Of a stretch of DNA of 64,000 bases, positions 45,990 through 56,120 are shown one piece after another; within the stretch, counting starts at the first letter, position 1; the number at the start of each line of letters is the position of its first letter. The notes under the pieces were generated by a model. That model was not told where the DNA came from. It saw only the letters and a program-made list of their open reading frames with translations, and searched no databases. The translations under genes and the position numbers were made by a program. The stretch is from Massospora cicadina (taxonomy: Eukaryota > Entomophthoromycota > Entomophthoromycetes > Entomophthorales > Entomophthoraceae): contig JAKSZP010017363.1 in NCBI GenBank assembly GCA_022478985.1, positions 49,300-113,299 on the forward strand, read 5' to 3'.

Positions 45990-47194
45990 ATGCACTCAGT
46001 TTACAACAGTCCCTTGATTGATGTCAGCAATGGAGTACTCAGACTTCACCTTGTGTATAACTTTATAGGGCCCAGACCACAGTACATCAAGCTTGTTCTG
46101 TCATCCTCCAGGTCAATGATGATAAAAGAGAATGATGTCACCTAGTTGAAATTCTGGTAAGGAGGGTCATCCAAGATTCAATCAGGATGTCTCTCTTTCA
46201 GTGGTGATAACAATGCTTTAAGTGGCTTGGGATTGGAGCTTGACAATTTCATCAGCAAGGGCCCTCATATTTAAATTGGTGTTCTCGGGAGTGGAGGCTT
46301 TGAAAAGAGGCTGGATGCTACTGGGTAGTTGTGGGGCCCGCACATACAGGGCTCAAATGGGGACATTTTGATAGCATGGTGATAGCTTACCCAGTAGGCA
46401 AGCAGTGCGCTGGGCAAATAATGGTTCCAGTGGGCAGGATCTGAGGCAGCCAACTTCCGCAGGATAAAGACAAGAGTTCCATTATCCTGTTCTACTGCCC
46501 CATTAGTAGAAGGTTGGTGGGGAGCAGCGAAACTCTGGGTGGTTCCAAATAGCGAAGTTAACTCCTGTACTATCTGGGAGGTGAAGTTCAAACCATTGTC
46601 TGAGAGCAAGGTCTGGGGGCACCTGTGCTGGGTGAAAACGGAGCAAACAAGGAACAAAGCGGTAGCCTTAGCCATGGCTGCAGGAACTGAGATTGCCTCT
46701 ACCCACTTAGTCAGATGGTCTATGGCAAGAATAATATACTTGTGACCATGTAGACTAGTGGGGAGGGGACCCACCACGTCGATACTAATGACATTGAAGG
46801 GCTTGGTTGGTGCAACAACAGAGTGCTGATATTGAGGGTTGGCCCGGTCTTGGGATCAGCAGGTTATACAGGCTTCCAGAACCTCTTGGATGGTTTTGAC
46901 CATTTGGTTCCAGTAGCAGCATGACTTCAGCCACTCATAGGTCTTCTTGACCACACCATGCCCAACAGTAGTGTGGCCTTCCAGGATGACGTCAGTGCGA
47001 GAGGAGGATTGGATGTAGGGAAGCCACTTCTTGTTGACTCTCTTGTAGAGTAACCCATCCTTGACCTGGGTGTCTTGAGTCATCCGGCAGAGTTTGGCTT
47101 GGACCTGGGGGGATTCCAGCTCCCAACATTCAGGCTGTCCTATCAAGTCATAGAGCCGATTCTCTTCTGGGGTAAGGACTGCTAATACCAGCAT
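45990..47194 (-). pseudogene. Element D integrase
   Basis: Frame 47,194-46,856 holds the N-terminal region (GLLYKRVNKKWLPYIQ, a GHGVVKKTYEWLKSCCYW block and CITC at the end). Frame 46,777-46,271 holds the core without a stop: ILAIDHLTKW (first Asp), LLSDNGLNFTSQIV (second Asp) and STNGAVEQDNGTL (catalytic Glu). A GPY motif (LWSGPYKVI) follows near 46,080-46,055. The open core makes it one of the better kept integrases here, but the three parts are in different frames. Confidence 0.85.
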
Positions 47195-47640
47195 CCTGGA
47201 GAGTCCATCAGCGTTTTGGTGAATAGCACCGGCGCGGTGAATGATGGAGAAGTCATAGCTTTGTAGTCATAGGGTCCACCTTGCCAATCATCCATCCGGA
47301 TCTTTCTTGTTGCAGCCATCAAAGGGAAGAATGGTTGGTAATAATGGTAAAATGGGTACCATAGAGGTAGGGCTGAAAATGCTTGATGGCTAAAAGAACT
47401 GCTAGACATTCCCTCTCAGTGACGCTGTAGTTTCGCTCAGCCTTGCTTAGGGTCTTGCTAAAATAAGCTATGGGATGATCAACCTGGTTCTCATCGTGCT
47501 GAGCCAGGATAGCCCCACAGCGATGTCGCTAGCATCTGTGAACAGCAAGAAAGGCTTGTCAAAATGGGGATGAACTATAACAGGTTTAGTACATAAAGCC
47601 ATATGTAGAGCATTGAAGGCCTGTTCCTGCTCAGGTCACC
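47195..47640 (-). pseudogene. Element D RNase H
   Basis: The minus strand reads HDENQVDHPIAYFSKTLSKA, ERNYSVTERECLAVLLAIKH and THFTIITNHSSL around 47,510-47,310, the standard RNase H series. Its end is frameshifted before the integrase. Confidence 0.75.
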
Positions 47641-48330
47641 ATTTAAATGGAACATTTTTTTGTAGGAGGTAGAACAACAGCTCGGCAAGGTCAGCAAACC
47701 GTGGGATGAACTGATGGTAATAGCCCACCATACCTAGGAAGACTTGAATATCTCGTAGGCTCTGGGGGCATGACAACTTTTCTATAGCATCGACCTTATT
47801 GGGGATAGGTTGAATGCCACGCTTGGAGACCTTATGGCCTAGGAACTCTAGCTCAGGCTGAAAGAAGGAGCACTTCAAGAGCTTGAGCTTGATGGAGGCC
47901 TTCTGGAGACGCTCAAAGACTTCCTTAAGGTGGTCGACATGTCTGTTAAAAGTTTGCAAAAAAATGGTGATGTCATCCAGGTAGACCAGGACACAGAGAG
48001 CTTGTGTCCCAAGGATCCCATCCATGGCGCGCTGGAATGTGGCTGGGGCGTTAGAGGCCTTGGGGCATCCAGGTGGGCTTGAACAGCCCTTTATGGAGTA
48101 TTAGAGCACACTTGTCTTGGTCTTTTGGAGCGAGCTTGACCTGCCAATACCCTCTGGCGAGGTCCATGGCCAAGAAGTACTGGGAACCTGCAAGCAGCTG
48201 GAGAGAGTCATCGATATGGGGCAGAGGATAGCAGTCCTTCTTGGTGATGGAGTTGAGTCATTGATAATTCATCACCACCTGGTGTTTGCCATCCTTCTTT
48301 TAAACCAGCAAAAAGAGGGAGGACTACATG
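47636..48330 (-). pseudogene. Element D reverse transcriptase
   Basis: From right to left it reads KKDGKHQVVMNYQ, DDSLQLLAGSQYFLAMDLAR, GYWQVKLAPKDQDKCAL, KGLFKPTWMPQGL, then after a frameshift the open frame 48,025-47,636 with LVYLDDITIF and the thumb block LKLLKCSFFQPELEFLGHKV. The catalytic YLDD is intact. One stop and one or two frameshifts lie in the palm. Confidence 0.87.
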
Positions 48331-48572
48331 GCTACGCAAAGGGAACAAGAGCTCCACATCAAGGGCTGTTTCTAGTTCTACTGCAGCATGACCTGGGCTT
48401 CTTTGACCTTGCTCTTGCGGTAAGGCTGGGACTGGGGTCATCCCCAGTTTCTACATGGTTGAGACTCGTTCATCTCAAGTGTAGGTTGAAGTGGAGAATA
48501 GATCTGAGAGTATTCCTCCAGGAGCTCATGGACTTCGGATACTTCTTCTGGAGAGGTTCTTTCCTATGTTAG
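48117..48572 (+). other. Open frame antisense to element D RT, probably a shadow
   Basis: A 151-codon plus-strand frame lies opposite the RT of D. Its sequence has no recognisable motif and the coding signal is on the other strand, so it is listed only as a non-gene. Confidence 0.3.
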
Positions 48573-49815
48573 CGTTCGATCAAATTAACTGAAGGAGATT
48601 GTTTTGACTCCAAGCAAAGGTCCCTCAAATCTACAGCTTTGATGTCAACAACAGCTTATGTTGCTGGGTAGACATCAGCATCAGTTGGTTCATTCCTAAC
48701 TTTGGTTTATCCAGTCTAGTTAGCTGGCAACACTGATATGATCAGAATACCTTTGGGTCAAGGATTCTGGAAAGGTCATACTTCCATAGTGAGTAGGATT
48801 TATCAAACCTCATACATCTCCATCCTAATAACTGAGAATATTGATGGACCCAAGGTATTCTAACAACATAGGATTTTGGGGCACAGTAAGTTGCCCAGGA
48901 ACATGGCTCATGGCATCCCTTGATCCATCAACAGGAAGGTAGCAGACTTGAGCCCCATATGTGGTACTCAGGCTGGATCAATCTGTCCTTTGGTCTCCAG
49001 TAAGTAGCTCAGGCCTTGACACCTTGGGACCTTCTGACCCAGCAGCCAGTGGGGAGTAGTCGCGAGAGGCCAGCTCTTGGTAGCGCTGCTGTAGGGATTG
49101 TAGCAATTCTTTCCTTCAGCTTGTTGCAACTGTTGGGTCCATGTCGTTTTCAAACCGCTGAGCGTTTTGGTGAAACTGCTCCTCAAAGGTAACTGGAGAT
49201 GCTGCTATCTAATACCACCAGTTGATCGTGGATCTCATTGATTGGTAGTCATTGGTTATTGAGTATAGCTTCACAATTCAACATGCATAAAAGTGAGGAG
49301 GCCAAGGTTGCTAGAAGTTGATATTATATGAATGTAAATTTTGGGTGAGCCCTAGGTGCCAAGAGACCTCCTGATGGTGTAATTCTACTAACTGGAGGAG
49401 GTGATGAATTTCAGGATGGACGGAAATTATGAAGGTAGAGATCAGGCCCAAAGGTAAGCTCCCCAGCAGGTAATATGGCCGAGGAGTAGAGGTCCCGCAT
49501 TGTGGATGGCATGGTGGAGGCGCGGGAGTGTCTGGAGCGGGCGCCCTCAGCGTAGATACTGAGGACTAGTTGTTGGACGACATCGTGGGTGTGTTCAAAC
49601 TGAAGTTGATAGCTGGCCCCCATCTAGGGAGGGCAGCGAGGATTGGAAGGCGACGCAGAACTCTAGCCTTTCTGGCTGCAAGGGCAGCATTGTGTATCAT
49701 GAAGAATTCAACCCATTGAGTAACGCTCCTCACCTTCGATCTGTCACTTGGTCGTCAGGGTTACTGTTGGTTTCCATTTTGTGTGATTGACGTTTTCACT
49801 TGGGTCAGCTCAGAG
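48340..49815 (-). pseudogene. Element D gag/protease region, degraded
   Basis: Only short open stretches remain, for example 49,623-49,411 and 49,186-48,968. No zinc knuckle or protease active site could be confirmed. The assignment rests on position between primer binding site and RT. Confidence 0.4.
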
Positions 49816-49818
49816 CCT

Positions 49819-49834
49819 CCTGTAGTGAGCACCA
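49819..49834 (-). other. Primer binding site of element D
   Basis: TGGTGCTCACTACAGG on the minus strand starts four bases after the 5' LTR. It differs from that of element A at one position. Confidence 0.65.
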
Positions 49835-49838
49835 CTTT

Positions 49839-50256
49839 TGTCAGTGCTACAGTTCTTTGGACTGGTGCCAGGGTTTGCGGTGGCTCAAAGCTGGAAAATT
49901 GGAAATGGGCACCGAAGAGGAAATGGGAAAATACAGGTTAGTTTACCAAATGTTTTTATTAAATCAAAATGCTTTCAATATTTATAGGGTGCATTGGGAC
50001 TCAATGCCTTTGGGATCTTTGGAGCCTCATCCGATCAGGATCTTTACTAACCTTCCCGAAAGGCCTCCTCAAGGGCGTCCTCAATGGATATTGTCGCTCA
50101 CCTGGCTGAGAAGGTGGAAATCCCGCTCCAAGTGACTCAGTACTAGGTAAGGATGATCCAGAAAAAGTTTTAACTTGGCTGGGTTTGATGACCAATTCGG
50201 CACAGCTGGATTTGGAAGATGGGAATTCAAGACAATTTTTATCTCGAATCCTGACA
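49839..50256 (-). repeat. 5' LTR of element D
   Basis: TGTCAGGATT to CACTGACA on the minus strand, 418 bp, matching 45,521-45,936. Confidence 0.9.
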
Positions 50257-50261
50257 ATAGG

Positions 50262-50677
50262 ATTACTCAACAAAGATGTGGACGAAGTGCCTACCTTTGA
50301 ACCAGCGGTAGACACAGTTTGCTGACCCTGTTGCAACCCCTGTGTCCAAGTTGGCTGACTCTGATTCACCTGTAAATGGATCCATAAAATCCCAGATGAA
50401 TGAAGTCAGCTCTCCCACCCTCATATTTCCAATTTTTGCTCCTGAGAAAGCCCTCAACCTTACCCCCAACCTGCCAGTTATTTCTTCAGTTGCAACAAAA
50501 TCAGTCAAATCTTCCAATAAACAAAACTTTGCTTATTTCTTATTGCCTATGAAGATTAGTGTCAGTTTGCACCATGTCTCCTTCGAGGCCCTGGTGGACA
50601 CTGGAGCCGCGGGGAACTTCATGAGTGTTGAGTTGGCCCAACAATTAGAACTCAAAAGGGTATGGGTCCCTCGGTGA
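50262..50677 (+). pseudogene. C1 gag end and protease
   Basis: Resumes C1 after element D. Frame 50,342-50,677 ends with a protease start: FEALVDTGAAGNFMSVELAQ, in which D-T-G (50,597 onwards) is the active site. It is followed by stops and a degraded linker (50,680-51,060). Confidence 0.78.
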
Positions 50678-51064
50678 TGATGGCCTCATCTGCCTCCCAG
50701 ACCTCATATGTCGTTCATCAGCCAGTACCATTTTCAGCCTACCAGTTTAGCTTCTGTGATCATTTTTCTGCTATGCTGAACTTGGTGTTTCCAGTGATCT
50801 TAGGTGTAGGATGGTGGCGCTGACAACATGTCAAGATTCACTTGGAGTTGAATATGTTGTCATTTACCAAAGATCAACTGGAGGGTGAATTCCCTGATTG
50901 ACACCCTTAAGAAAACACAAGGCCGCAGTTCTATTACTTCCCTCATCACTTCTGCGGGCATAACAGCCGATTTCCCTGAGAGTTTAATGCACTACTGAAA
51001 TATCTTTAACTTAGAAAAAGCAGATCGTCTGCCTCCCCACACCAGGTTTGACTGTGGATTTTGA

Positions 51065-51829
51065 ACAACTGTGGAGTTGGTGAATATTAACTGTCTGTTG
51101 TATCCTCATACAGCGGAGGAAGAAATTGTGCTCAACACCTGGTTGGATGTTATGCTGAAAAAAAGGTAGTTGTTCAAGGAGACCTCACCCATCACATCCC
51201 CCATCATCTTTGCCAAAAAAGCGGATGGTTCTCTCCATCCCTGCATGGATTACAGCCACGTAAACAAAGTAACAGTTTCTGATCCCTACCCCTTGCCTCT
51301 GGAGCAGACACTTAGTCAGGCAATCACTAAATCCCGTGTGGTCTCTAAGCTGGATCTGGTGAATGCGTTTAACTAAATTTGGATAATGAAAGGGCAAGAA
51401 TGTTTAACAGCAATACCAATGAAGCGTGGCATTTTCCAATTCCGTGTAATGCTCTTTGGGCTGAAGAATGCTCCCACTACATTTCAACGCATGATCAACA
51501 TGTACTGGGTGACCTCTGGTTTACCTGCGCAGTTGCATACATTGACAACATTTTGGTTCACTACCTGACTCCTGAACAACACGCTTCTGATTTGAAAGCA
51601 GTCATGGCCGCCTTGCATAAGGCAGGCTTGTTCATCAAGTCTTCCAAGTGTGAGTTTTACAAGGAGGAGGTAACCTTCCTTGGGAACCTTGTCCTTAAAG
51701 ATGGTTGCGTAATCCCTCCCAATAAGTTGGACGTGATCTGATAATGGCCAACCCTGACTACCCAGAAGCAACTATGGAGTTTCTTTTTTTAGTACTAGAT
51801 GGTCCCAACCCAACTATGGAGTTTCTTGG
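51065..51829 (+). pseudogene. C1 reverse transcriptase, degraded
   Basis: Frame 51,170-51,376 gives SPIIFAKKADGSLHPCMDYS and VVSKLDLVNAFN. After a stop, frame 51,386 gives FQFRVMLFGLKNAPTTFQRM. Frame 51,379-51,741 gives VAYIDNILVHYLTPEQHASD, KSSKCEFYKEEVTFLGN and VIPPNKLDVI. The catalytic box is YIDN (51,538-51,549) instead of YIDD. The end is cut by a 25-bp LINE tail and then by solo LTR E. Confidence 0.85.
51769..51827 (-). mobile_element. 25-bp LINE-tail micro-insertion with 17-bp TSD
   Basis: CAACTATGGAGTTTCTT is perfectly duplicated at 51,769-51,785 and 51,811-51,827. The 25 bases between them (51,786-51,810) are the reverse complement of GGTTGGGACCATCTAGTACT plus AAAAA, the X-family 3' end. 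This is the clearest of the three micro-insertions. The duplicated target is part of the RT reading of C1. Confidence 0.88.
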
Positions 51830-52167
51830 TGTCAGGATTTCACCGAATTCGCATATCTCCAAAAAATACCCTTCCTCAATTCCCCCAACATCATTGGAAG
51901 GAGCGAGTAATCTATCTCAATCTATCAAAGTTAATGATTAATTGGATTCCAATCAACTGATTGAAGATTTGATCGCACAGAGTTTAATTCACTCTGATAG
52001 ATTACAAACCGTAAAAAAGCCTATAAATATTTCCTCTTTTTAAAAAAAAATTAGGTCAAGTTTAACCTGTATTTTCTTATTTACTTCATTGCATTTTTGA
52101 AGAATTCGCCCAGTGTAACTTTGAGATACAACCTACCCATTGGAAGTGTAATTCAAAACTTTCCAGA
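51830..52167 (+). repeat. Solo LTR E in C1 RT
   Basis: Starts TGTCAGGATTTCACC and carries a CCTATAAATATTTC promoter-like box near 52,022. CTTGG lies at 51,825-51,829 and again at 52,168-52,172, a likely 5-bp TSD. The right end (TTCCAGA) does not show the usual CA, so it may be a few bases off. The C1 reading resumes after it. Confidence 0.65.
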
Positions 52168-52700
52168 CTTGGGAACCATCATTTTTTTAGAAAATTTTCT
52201 CCAGCACTTTCCCAGTTGACTGCCACGCTCCACCCCTTACAGGGAAAATGTACTGTTTTGCTAGTCACCTGAGTGCCAACAGGCATTTGAATCAATTAAA
52301 GAGGTATTTATGTCCCCTCCCATTTTGAAACATGAAAATCCCTCCAAGCTGTATATTGTTGCATGTGACGCCTCATCAGTAGCAGTGGGGGTGGTATTGC
52401 TCCAGGAGCATGTTGGCTTGGAGCACCCGGTCACCTATTTTCCTGGAAGTTCACCTCTATGGAGCAGTCATGGGCCATTTATGACAAGGAGTTGGCAGCT
52501 GTTGCATGGGCATTAACTCATTGGAGGTATCTGTTACAGGGTGCTCAGCATGAGCTAATGGTCTGCACGGATCACCAGGCTCTTGTGTACTTTTGTAAAC
52601 CACAAAAATTGGCGCATCAGCAAGCCTGAACCTATTGGGACCTGTGCAGTTTTAAATAAAAATACAAATTTGTAAAAGGTGCGCTCAACATACTTCCCAA
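52168..52700 (+). pseudogene. C1 RT end and RNase H
   Basis: The RT end is seen in broken frames near 52,190-52,290, followed by an open frame 52,310-52,516 with MSPPILKHENPSKLYIVACD, ASSVAVGVVLLQE and HPVTYFPGS, the first half of RNase H. A second part near 52,560-52,600 reads LMVCTDHQALVYF. These are standard Ty3 RNase H blocks. Confidence 0.77.
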
Positions 52701-52746
52701 TTTTCTCATCTGCAGCCCAGCCCACTGTTCCTCAGACCCAGAGGAA

Positions 52747-53980
52747 GTGGATCTCGTTACCATGATTCCTGCCACCCAAATCCTATTGATTGTCCCCCCT
52801 GTCATTATTTCCGTTGCTTTGGCTCCCAATGCCCCGCTAGTTGCCCAGGTTTTAGCCAGTCAAATGGCCTGTTTTGAGGGTGTGGAGTTGGTTGAGCAGT
52901 TGGCTCACCCAATTATAAACGCTCCCTATACTCCTTGGAGGAGGGGCTCATTTTCTTTTTGGTCCCACATCTGGGTTCCCCCCTCCTTCCAAACCGTGGT
53001 ATTCCATTCACATCATGATCCCCTCTCACGGTCAGTCATCCTGGCAACAAGAAATGCACCTACTTGATCAAGCGGACCTACAATTGGGCAGATTTGACAA
53101 AAGAAGTTCCAGCCTGGATCGCCAATTGCATTACTTGTGCCAGGGCTAAGTTGGATTGCTCCAGAAAAAATGGTCTTTTACACCCCTTACAGCAGGTGGA
53201 GGGCCCATGGACATCAGTGTCCATGTACTTCATCATTGAGCTCCCCCACTCTAACAGGTTCACAGTGGTGATGGTGATGGTGGATCATTTCACAAAATTT
53301 TCCCTTTTTATACCTTGCACTTCCATGATTACATTAGAGGAAACTGCCCATCTTTTCATATGCCTTGTGTTTTTGATGTTTGGTCTCCCCCAGGAGATCA
53401 TCAGTGACCATGGTTCAAGTTCACCGTGCAGTTTTGGAGTGAACTCCTATCTATCTTAGAAAATATCCCCCTGTTGTTCCACTACATATCATCCCCAGTC
53501 TTATGGACAAACTGAGCGCGTTAACCAAGTCCTTGAGCAGTACCTGCGTTGCTATGTTGCAGGCATGCATGACACCTGGGCTGATGATCTTCCTCTCACT
53601 CAGTTTGCTTATAATAATGGGACTCACGCGTCCATAGGGTTTTCTCCCTATGAAGCAACGTTGGGTTATAATCCTTCATTTTTGATTGGACCTTGCTTAT
53701 GCCTGAGGTTCAAGCAGCCGCTGATCACGCTGAACATATCAGGTTGACTCAATACTTAGTGTGGGAACACCTCACCAAAGCCATCAATGACTACAAGCAG
53801 TTTGCGGACTGCAAGCGGCTCCTGGGACACAATTTAATGGTGGGCTATGTTATGCTCAATACCTGTCATTTAAGAATTCAAGCTTCTTCCCGTAAGTTTG
53901 CTAGTAAACGTTTGGGCCTCCATTTGATGGAGGAGGTCTTAGGTAATGGTGCGTTCCAGTTGAAGCTCCATGCTCATTGG
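52747..53980 (+). pseudogene. C1 integrase, degraded
   Basis: The zinc-binding domain reads WIANCITCARAKLD in frame 53,064-53,459, followed by VVMVMVDHFTKF (first Asp) and EIISDHGSS (second Asp). After a stop come YHPQSYGQTERVNQVLEQYL with the catalytic Glu (near 53,490-53,545) and frame 53,565-53,747. Frame 53,693-54,106 continues into the C-terminal domain, ending FHVSQLSPF. Stops and shifts break the core. Confidence 0.85.
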
Positions 53981-53989
53981 AAACAGCGC

Positions 53990-54358
53990 CCCATATTCCA
54001 TGTTTCCCAGCTGTCACCCTTCAATGGTACAATACCCATGGAACCTGAACTGATCATTGTTGAGAACAGGGAAGAGGCTGAGGTAGAGAATATCCTGGCA
54101 TCCTGAAAATCCTGATGATCCATTCAATATCTTGTGGCCTTTAAAGAATATCCAGCATATGAAAACAGTTGGGTCAAGACGCACAATTGTAAAAACTGTA
54201 TGGAACTGGTTGAAGCGTTCCATATACCCCACCCCAAAGCTCCATGCCCCCCACAGAAAATTGCAACAATTATGATGATCAAGTTACCCAAGGCGCACAA
54301 GAATGTGGCTCTCATGCAGTTTCCTAGCGGTGGTGCTCTTCCTTTGGAAAAAGGAAAG
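53990..54358 (+). pseudogene. C1 chromodomain with C-terminal tail
   Basis: ELIIVENREEAEVENILAS, a stop, then QYLVAFKEYPAYENSWVKTH (54,128-54,185) and NCKNCMELVEAFH fit a chromodomain fold with an altered aromatic cage. A conserved tail of about 45 residues follows (IKLPKAHKNVALMQFPSG), which also survives in C2. Chromodomains in this position guide integration to chromatin marks. Confidence 0.75.
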
Positions 54359-54363
54359 GGTAA
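54346..54363 (+). other. Polypurine tract of C1
   Basis: GGAAAAAGGAAAGGGTAA directly before the 3' LTR. Confidence 0.75.
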
Positions 54364-55794
54364 TGTAAGTTCTGGAGAATTCCTCTGGGCATCGATTGGG
54401 CCATTTCCCATTCCTGAGCAGGAAGGTACCAAAGAGGATGGCTGTACCCCTCATTACCCAGGGCAATCTCACTCACATGGTAGATGAGCGCTGGGTAACA
54501 GCTCTTCCGCTTCAGATCCCTCCCCCAGTACCCACACTCACCTCAGCAGAACTGTTATGGGGAATTAGTGAAATCTGTGCTGAGATTGCCAAAATGAAAT
54601 TGATCAGAACAAACTTGAGTGACAAATTAGCCCGATGTTCAGATCTCATATGGACAAAAAGGGATGAAGATTGATCTATTGGCCAGAATGCCCAACAGTT
54701 TTGATTCAACCAACATGATGATTGAAAAAATTACCCCCTCCCAAAATCATCAGGGATCATCCCCAACGAGCAGGTAACAGCATCAGACGCCATTGGCAAG
54801 GGTTCAAAGCTCCCTGCCAGCAAATTGGGCATTGCACCTGATGCAACATTTCTGACCAAAAAAATGGCCCAGTGACCGGGCGTGGGTGGGTTGGGCATCC
54901 TAAACCTGTTCCCTACCAAATGGGCCCACCCCTATTTGGGGTGGCCTTGGGGGATTTCTGCTGCTCATTGGGCCAAACTCCATCACACCAACTGTTGGAA
55001 ATGCAGCCAAGCCTCAATTCAGACATTTGAGATCAAACTGACAATGACTCAGCCCGCTGCCAAATTCTTTGATGTCAGTTCTCAGTGAACTTATCTGCCC
55101 CATTCCAAAATAATTTGCCAGTTAGGTTGAAATTGAGGGTCACAATCCTGGCTTGTCCCCACACCAATTGACCACTATCTAATCAGTTGCATTGCACTGA
55201 TAAAGTTGTTGGTCAATTTTCTTCCTTTTCCTTTGCAATAAAATTTTGCCCCAAAAACCAATTAATTTTTATTTAGTTAATTTTCTTCTGGCCACATCCC
55301 CAATGGCTTTTCCCTGGTGGCCCATCAGTTCTTACACTGGATGGTCTCTACCAGTACTCATGGTCACCATGGCCCCCACCATCATAGATTGGATCCAGCG
55401 AGTCAGATACTTCTGGCAATTTAACCCTGCTGTTATGCACTTTTTACAACAGTATACTGGGATCTTTTGGCCATACGTCCACCCTCTTCAAGCAAGGATC
55501 TGCCTCCTTGTCTCCCCAGTTGAATCAATCCTGTATACTGGTGAACTTATTGAAACTATTTCTGAGACTCCACCCCTGCAGTAAGACCTCCAGGGTCTGG
55601 GGTGGGCTCAATTAGGTTTGTCCTTGGTATCATATTCACTGTTGTTTTACACCAACAATTTGTCATTTTCCAATGCCTGGCTTCATACAACGTCATTGGG
55701 TCAGCAATGCCTCTGGCGTTCTGGCTTGCTTTTTGGGTGCTCATGCATCCTGACTGGCAGGCTGGTCTAAACTTCTTCTGCCGTTTCCATGATA
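54364..55794 (+). repeat. 3' LTR of C1
   Basis: TGTAAGTTCTGG to CCATGATA, 1,431 bp, uninterrupted. It is the reference for the split 5' LTR. Confidence 0.9.
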
Positions 55795-56115
55795 ATACCC
55801 CCCAGCAATAGGACATATCAAAAGTGCTTCAAAGCTATCACTTCACCAATGCCAGAATTAAGTTTATCTGGAGTTGTATTAGTCCTACAAGTATCCATCG
55901 CTTCTGAGCCCATTTTTTTACTAAATTAATGAGCAGATACTTGATCAATACTTACAAAAGTAAAATGGGACCTAAGTTGGAGCATCCTCTATTTTTGAAG
56001 AAGGTGATCATCCTAATTGGTCCTGTATTTTAGAGTTAAGTGTGAACAAACAAAGAAAAAACATACATACAGGATGAATTGATAACCTTCTCCATTTTCA
56101 AAGTTGGTTAAAAAG
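55795..56115 (+). repeat. Repeat R copy 1, last piece
   Basis: From ATACCCCCCAGC to GTTGGTTAAAAAG. In reverse it matches 62,085-62,425, including GAGGATGCTCCAAC and CCATTTTACTTTTGTAAG blocks. Element B 3' LTR resumes after it. Confidence 0.75.
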
Positions 56116-56120
56116 AGAAA

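Larger units (their letters stand above)
45521..50256 (-). mobile_element. Ty3 element D, reversed inside C1 gag
   Basis: A complete 4.7-kb element with LTRs of 416 and 418 bp, read on the minus strand. Its flanks are ATAGA (45,516-45,520) and ATAGG (50,257-50,261), a TSD with one change. From right to left it has 5' LTR, primer binding site, degraded gag/protease region, RT with an intact YLDD box, RNase H, integrase with GPY motif, polypurine tract and 3' LTR. No chromodomain is seen. It shares its primer binding site with element A. Confidence 0.9.
39795..55794 (+). mobile_element. Chromodomain Ty3 element C1, interrupted by C2, D and E
   Basis: The 5-bp TSD ATACC lies at 39,790-39,794 and 55,795-55,799, and the joined flank (GAAC-ATACC-CCCAGC) matches the uninterrupted R copy 2. 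The LTRs are about 1.43 kb: 39,795-40,429 plus 43,977-44,766, and 54,364-55,794. The interior gives gag, protease, RT, RNase H, integrase and a chromodomain. C2 sits in the 5' LTR, D in gag, and LTR E with a 25-bp LINE tail in RT. All genes carry stops or frameshifts. Confidence 0.88.

Noticed and set aside
48117..48572. 151-codon plus-strand ORF as a gene
   Set aside because: It lies opposite the RT of element D, where the minus strand carries all recognised motifs. The ORF is a shadow.
33697..56115. R as a Helitron
   Set aside because: No TC start or CTRR end with a 3' hairpin at the borders seen. The hairpin is internal, and a possible 5-bp duplication flanks the insertion, which Helitrons do not make.
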